DNA from: Chloroflexota bacterium
GTDB taxonomy: Bacteria; Chloroflexota; Dehalococcoidia; DSTF01; JACRBR01
DNA length: 41,930 nucleotides
Direction: 5' to 3'
Assembly: GCA_028872875.1 (NCBI GenBank)
Contig: JAGWOC010000024.1
Coordinates: 1-41,930, forward strand
A program made the translations under genes and the position numbers. Each line of letters opens with the position of its first letter. Positions within the stretch are counted from its first letter, which is position 1. The notes under the pieces were generated by a model. It worked only from the letters and a program-made list of their open reading frames with translations. It made no database searches and had not been told where the DNA came from. This document shows positions 38,962-41,930 of this stretch, piece by piece.

Positions 38962-39853
38962 GCGCGCGCGTCCAGGCGGGTGTCGTGTTCGTCGTGACCC
39001 GCGCGACGCCGGCCGCGGCGAGGCGCTCGAACGCGCGCATCGCCGCCTCGCCGTCGTAGTCCAGCGTCCAGACGTTGGCATCGATGCCGCGATTCCTCAG
39101 CCAGGCGACAGCGTCGAAGCCGTCGTCGCGCATCCGCAGCACGAGGCCGTAGCGCAAGAACCACTCGCGGGAGGCCGGCACCTGCGTCGCGAGCGCCTCC
39201 ATGCGCTCGCGCAGGTACGCCGCGGGCTCCAGCGTGCGCCCCAGGGCGAGCGGGTGGTCGTCGCGATAGCCGTATGCGCCCTCGGTGCGCGGCAGGAACG
39301 CCGGCTCGCCGGGCGGCAGGACGTCGAGGTACAGCCCGGGGTCGAAGCCGACCGCGAGCGACGGCGCGGCCGCGAGCAGGCGCCGCAGGTTCCAGTCCTG
39401 CCCGCTGGAGACGATGACGCGCTCGTGCACCGGTCCGACCGCGCGCAGCAACGCCTCGATGCGCTCCGGCGCTGGCGGGCGCCAGTCCTTCAGGTCGAGT
39501 TGCAGCTCGGTCTCGCAGCCCGCCGCCATCGCCGCCACCTCGCTCAGCAGGGGCGGCCGGTCCCCCGCGTCGTGCAGGAAGCGGGCGGCGCGGACGTCGT
39601 CGGGCGTCGCGCGGCCGACGGGGCCGCGGCCGGTGGTCTCGTGCTCCAACCGGCGGGCGTGCGTGACGATGAAGTCGCCGCCGTCGAGCGAGTGGACGTC
39701 GATCTCGATGCGCCCGACACCCTGCTCGAAGCACTCGCGGATGGCCGCAATGGTATTCGGGCGATGGGCGCCGGAGAGCACGCCCATGTGGGCGACGAGC
39801 GACGGCTCACCGAAGCGCGGGGCCGCCCGCCGGCCTGGCGTGATCGCTGGCAT
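38936..39853 (-). CDS. Glycerophosphodiester phosphodiesterase-like protein, divergent active site
   Basis: A 305-aa GDPD-fold protein. The family frame is present: LVAHMGVLSGAHRPNTIAAI, GRIEIDVHSLDGGDFIVTHA, ELQLDLKDW, a middle strand ERVIVSSGQDWNLRRLL, and the C-terminal GIDANVWTLDY and ARVTTN. The first motif is altered: normal enzymes have HRG...PENT, here HMG...RPNT, and HD is HA. The metal ligands (E and D of EIDV, the two His) look kept, but the Arg and the PENT glutamate are not. Activity is therefore uncertain. The ATG at 39853 has GGAGG eight bases upstream. Convergent with the DUF192 gene. Confidence 0.75.
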   Translation of the reverse strand: MPAITPGRRAAPRFGEPSLVAHMGVLSGAHRPNTIAAIRECFEQGVGRIEIDVHSLDGGDFIVTHARRLEHETTGRGPVGRATPDDVRAARFLHDAGDRPPLLSEVAAMAAGCETELQLDLKDWRPPAPERIEALLRAVGPVHERVIVSSGQDWNLRRLLAAAPSLAVGFDPGLYLDVLPPGEPAFLPRTEGAYGYRDDHPLALGRTLEPAAYLRERMEALATQVPASREWFLRYGLVLRMRDDGFDAVAWLRNRGIDANVWTLDYDGEAAMRAFERLAAAGVARVTTNTTPAWTRALSAPRASP

Positions 39854-39997
39854 CCGTCGCACCTCCACCGCGGTGCCGCGCACCTGTACGGGTTGTAGCG
39901 TCCCGCGGGCCGGGCGGCCAGCGCCGGGCGGTGCTGCGGCGAGCGGCGTCCCGCCATCCCGGTGACGCCGCACCGCGCGTGCGGGCGTCCCCTGGCA

Positions 39998-40032
39998 TGC
40001 GGGGGACGGGGCTGAAGCTCCTTCGCCACGGG
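39998..40032. repeat. Solitary copy of the array's first hairpin
   Basis: GCGGGGGACGGGGCTGAAGC then TCCTTCGCCACGGG. It matches the opening of the 120-base units at 11781-12335 (CGGGGGACGGAGCTGAAGCT, CCTTCGCTACGG) but without the second hairpin. The element is therefore dispersed and modular. Confidence 0.75.
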
Positions 40033-40067
40033 CGGCCCCACGTGCCGCCGCGCTACGACGCAGCCGC

Positions 40068-40073
40068 TATACT
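40068..40073 (+). promoter_or_regulatory. -10 box upstream of the RNHCP leader ORF
   Basis: TATACT, 12 bases before the ATG of the 15-codon leader ORF at 40086. This leaves an almost leaderless message whose first ORF is the leader. Confidence 0.45.
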
Positions 40074-40085
40074 TGCCGCGCAGCC

Positions 40086-40133
40086 ATGCGCGATCCCGAC
40101 CTCCCAGCGCCCAACGCCGCGGTGCATCGATGA
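40086..40133 (+). other. 15-codon leader ORF coupled to the RNHCP gene
   Basis: ATG at 40086 encodes MRDPDLPAPNAAVHR and stops at the TGA at 40131-40133, which overlaps the ATG of the RNHCP gene (CGATGACC). The main gene has no ribosome site. The arrangement is the same as at 38190-38255. Confidence 0.4.
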
Positions 40134-40492
40134 CCACCAACGCCCGCCGCCGTCCCGACGCCGAAGCTGAGAGCTTCCGCTGCGCCCGCTGCGGCGACAC
40201 CGTGAGCGTGGACGCCTACGGCACCCAGCATCGCAACCACTGCCCGCGCTGCCTCTGGAGCCTGCACGTCGACGACCGCCCCGGCGACCGCGCGTCCGGC
40301 TGCGGCGGCCGCATGGAGCCCATCGCCATCTGGGTGCGCGACGACGAATGGGTGCTCGTCCACCGCTGCCAGCGCTGCGAGGCGCTGCGGCCGAACCGCA
40401 TCGCCGGCGATGATAGCCCCGCCGCCCTGCTCGCCCTCGCCGCCAGAGCGCTCGCGAACCCGCCGTTCCCCCTCGACCGCCCGATGGCGTAG
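40130..40492 (+). CDS. RNHCP domain protein
   Basis: A 120-aa protein of the RNHCP family, named after the motif seen here: HRNHCPRCLWSLHVD. Three further zinc-type pairs or Cys are present: RCARCGDTVSVDAYG, ASGCGGRMEPI and VHRCQRCEALRPNRI. It is probably a zinc-binding, nucleic-acid-associated protein; the family's function is not known. The start at 40130 is the one in the ATGA overlap with the leader ORF; starts further upstream in this frame add only low-complexity sequence. Confidence 0.85.
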   Translation: MTTNARRRPDAEAESFRCARCGDTVSVDAYGTQHRNHCPRCLWSLHVDDRPGDRASGCGGRMEPIAIWVRDDEWVLVHRCQRCEALRPNRIAGDDSPAALLALAARALANPPFPLDRPMA

Positions 40493-40529
40493 GGGCAGGG
40501 GGTCGGGGGCCGGAAGACGGGCGCCCCGC

Positions 40530-40561
40530 CTCCAACGTCCAACATCTAACATCTAACATCC
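40530..40561. repeat. CCAACATCTAACATC tandem repeat
   Basis: TCCAACGTCCAACATCTAAC then ATCTAACATCCG: short repeats of a 7-8 base word, in the gap between the RNHCP and ChbG-like genes. It is one of several unrelated short-word arrays in this window. Confidence 0.75.
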
Positions 40562-40567
40562 GCCGCA

Positions 40568-40596
40568 TTGACTGCCAATCCCCGATCGGCCAGCAT
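40568..40596 (+). promoter_or_regulatory. Promoter of the ChbG-like gene
   Basis: TTGACT (40568-40573), 17-base spacer, CAGCAT (40591-40596), six bases before the ATG at 40603: leaderless geometry with a good -35. A 3-codon ORF (ATG-GCG-CCA-TGA) also overlaps the start but would lie inside the -10 box, so it is probably chance. Confidence 0.4.
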
Positions 40597-40602
40597 GGCG
40601 CC

Positions 40603-41505
40603 ATGACCACAACACTCGAACGCCTGGGCTACGCACCGGACGACCGCGTCCTGATCATCCATGCGGACGACGTCGGCTTCTCGCACGCCTCGAACGTCGC
40701 CGCCTTCGAGGCGATGCTGCACGGCAGCCTCACCTGCATGTCGACGCTCGTGCCGGCGCCATGGTTTATGGAGACGGCGGCGCTCCAGAAGCAGCACCCG
40801 CGGGCCGACATCGGCGTCCACATGACGCTCACCGCCGAGTACGAGACGTACCGCTGGCGCTCGCTGACGGGCGGCGCCGGCTCGCCGCTGCACGCGCCCG
40901 ACGGCGGCATGTGGCGCGACGTCCCGAGCGTGCTCGCGCACGTGAGCACGGAGGACGCGCACGCCGAGCTGCGGGCGCAGATCGAGCACGCGCTGGCGAT
41001 GGGCATCGACGTGACGCACCTCGACACGCACATGGGCACGGTGATCTTCCCCGCCTACCTGCCGGCGTACGTCGACCTGGCGGTCGAGCACCGGCTGCCG
41101 CTCTTCCTCGTCCGCCCGAGCGACCACCGGCTCGACGCGCTCGGCGAGGGCGCCGCCGTCTACCAGCGGCAGGTCGACCGGCTCGACGCGCTGGGATGGC
41201 CGCTGCTCGACCAGATCATCCACCGTACGCTGAGCGAGATCGCGCCCGCGGACAAGGAGCCAACGTTCCGCCGGATGTTCGCCGAGCTGCGCCCCGGCCT
41301 CACCCACTTCCTCGTCCACCCCGCCGCCGGCGGCGACGAGCTCGACGCGATGACCCCGGTCGACTGCAAGCACCGCGCCGCCGACTACGCCGTCTTCCGC
41401 ACGCCCGCGATGCGCGAGTACTGCCAGTCGCTCGGCATCAAGCTCACCGGCTACCGCGAGATCCGCGACCGCCTCCGCGCCTCCCTCCCGGCGAGCGTCG
41501 GGTAG
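40603..41505 (+). CDS. ChbG/YdjC-family carbohydrate deacetylase
   Basis: A 300-aa deacetylase of the YdjC/ChbG family, which removes acetyl groups from chito-oligosaccharides or related sugars with a metal-bound water. Motifs: ILIIHADDVGFSHASN with the metal and catalytic aspartates, IGVHMTLTAEYETYRWRSLT, and VTHLDTHMGTVIF with the metal histidine. LTHFLVHPAAGGDEL closes the core. The ATG at 40603 follows a TTGACT/CAGCAT promoter by six bases. Bacterial members are diverse, so the sugar is unknown. The gene is followed by the triple repeat and the SDR gene. Confidence 0.88.
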   Translation: MTTTLERLGYAPDDRVLIIHADDVGFSHASNVAAFEAMLHGSLTCMSTLVPAPWFMETAALQKQHPRADIGVHMTLTAEYETYRWRSLTGGAGSPLHAPDGGMWRDVPSVLAHVSTEDAHAELRAQIEHALAMGIDVTHLDTHMGTVIFPAYLPAYVDLAVEHRLPLFLVRPSDHRLDALGEGAAVYQRQVDRLDALGWPLLDQIIHRTLSEIAPADKEPTFRRMFAELRPGLTHFLVHPAAGGDELDAMTPVDCKHRAADYAVFRTPAMREYCQSLGIKLTGYREIRDRLRASLPASVG

Positions 41506-41511
41506 CGCCCC

Positions 41512-41559
41512 ACTATGAACTATTCACTATGAACTATTCACTATGAACCATTCACTATG
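41512..41559 (+). repeat. Triplicate 14-base repeat made of chained minicistrons
   Basis: Three 14-base units with ATGs at 41515, 41529 and 41543, and a fourth ATG at 41557 that starts the SDR gene. Each unit reads ATG-AAC-TAT-TCA-CTA-TGA (MNYSL, MNYSL, MNHSL), and each TGA overlaps the next ATG. The same word is found in the repeats around the four-helix-bundle gene at 4927-5405. Confidence 0.7.
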
Positions 41560-41930
41560 AACCTCAACGGCAGCGTCGTCATCGTCACGGGCGCCAGCAG
41601 CGGCATCGGCCGCGAGACCGCGCTCGCGTTCGCGCGGCGCGGCGCCAACGTCGTGCTCGCCGCCCGACGCGAGGAGCGCCTGCGCGAGCTCGCGGGCCGC
41701 ATCGAGCGCATGGGCGTCGAGGCGCTCGTCGTGCCGGCGGACGTCGGCCGGCCCGAAGATATCGAGCATCTCGTGCGGGCGGCGCTCGACCGCTTCGGCC
41801 GCATCGACGTGCTGGTGAACAACGCCGGCTTCGGCTTCAGCGGCACCATCGAGGAGACGACCGAAGCGGACATGCGCGAGCTGTGGGACGTCAACTACAT
41901 GAGCGCGTTCCTGGCGACGAAGGCCGTGCT
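41557..41930 (+). CDS. Short-chain dehydrogenase/reductase (partial)
   Basis: The N-terminal 124 residues of a classical SDR; the gene runs off the right edge. The cofactor motif is IVTGASSGIGRETALAF with the following RRGANVVLAARREERL (Arg after the second strand suggests NADP preference), then NNAGFGFSG and the helix around LWDVNYMSAF. The catalytic Ser-Tyr-Lys lies beyond the window. The ATG at 41557 is the last of the repeat's ATGs; no ribosome site is present, so coupling from the minicistrons or a leaderless start is likely. Confidence 0.9.
   Translation, partial: MNLNGSVVIVTGASSGIGRETALAFARRGANVVLAARREERLRELAGRIERMGVEALVVPADVGRPEDIEHLVRAALDRFGRIDVLVNNAGFGFSGTIEETTEADMRELWDVNYMSAFLATKAV

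Noticed and set aside
40594-40606. 3-codon ORF ATG-GCG-CCA-TGA overlapping the ChbG-like start as a leader
   Set aside because: It overlaps the -10 box of a promoter with leaderless spacing, so it is probably not transcribed.

Overview
The window is about 42 kb of very GC-rich DNA (roughly 70% by eye) from a bacterium that is most likely a member of the Chloroflexota, probably a metagenome-derived lineage. The best lineage clue is the folate cluster at 20-23 kb. No folB is visible, and the tunnelling-fold protein carries the tandem Cys-Glu active-site motif of PTPS-III, a folB substitute described in folB-less phyla including Chloroflexi. The ECF sigma factor paired with a DUF5667-type anti-sigma protein, and the many genes that look leaderless (a TANNNT box 6-7 bases before the start codon), are compatible with this. 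The taxonomy is inference.

Layout. At 0.4-2.9 kb, on the minus strand, lies a lower-GC island: a CBASS-like CD-NTase, a single-pass membrane protein whose 3' end overlaps the start of the CD-NTase gene, a conserved hypothetical protein and a frameshifted DNA-binding-like small gene, all behind one promoter. Divergent from it is recJ, then a four-helix-bundle (23S rRNA IVS-type) gene framed by inverted short repeats, a PLP-dependent desulfhydrase/deaminase, a hidden 56-residue membrane protein and mreB. At 8-11.7 kb come an aldehyde dehydrogenase, a DUF3237 protein, purQ, a small unknown gene and a flavin-reductase-fold protein. At 11.8-12.3 kb are five tandem copies of a ~120-base unit carrying two hairpins. 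At 12.4-15.7 kb are an O-methyltransferase, glnB/glnK, amt and a membrane-anchored unknown, all on the minus strand. At 15.7-19.9 kb is a compact phage-tail-like module with different codon usage and no head, terminase or integrase genes.

At 20-23.4 kb lies the folate cluster: MBL-fold hydrolase, folP, folK, two small proteins and PTPS-III. It is followed by an XRE/MmyB-type regulator, scpA, a zinc alcohol dehydrogenase and a large orphan DMSO-reductase-family molybdoenzyme. At 29.3-32.2 kb are secreted proteins: a beta-helix protein, a WGEN-repeat/dockerin protein that ends at a perfect 14-bp terminator, and a Pro/Thr/Glu-rich protein. Then come tRNA-Lys, the ECF sigma/anti-sigma pair, an O-antigen-ligase/TPR fusion, a DUF192 lipoprotein, a GDPD-family protein, an RNHCP protein, a ChbG/YdjC deacetylase and the start of an SDR gene.

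Cross-cutting themes. (1) About ten genes look leaderless. (2) Several genes without a Shine-Dalgarno sequence are preceded by tiny ORFs whose TGA overlaps the gene's ATG, including a chain of three 5-codon minicistrons made from a 14-base repeat before the SDR gene. (3) Several families of short tandem repeats occupy the intergenic gaps. All functional calls come from reading the sequence; no database search was run.
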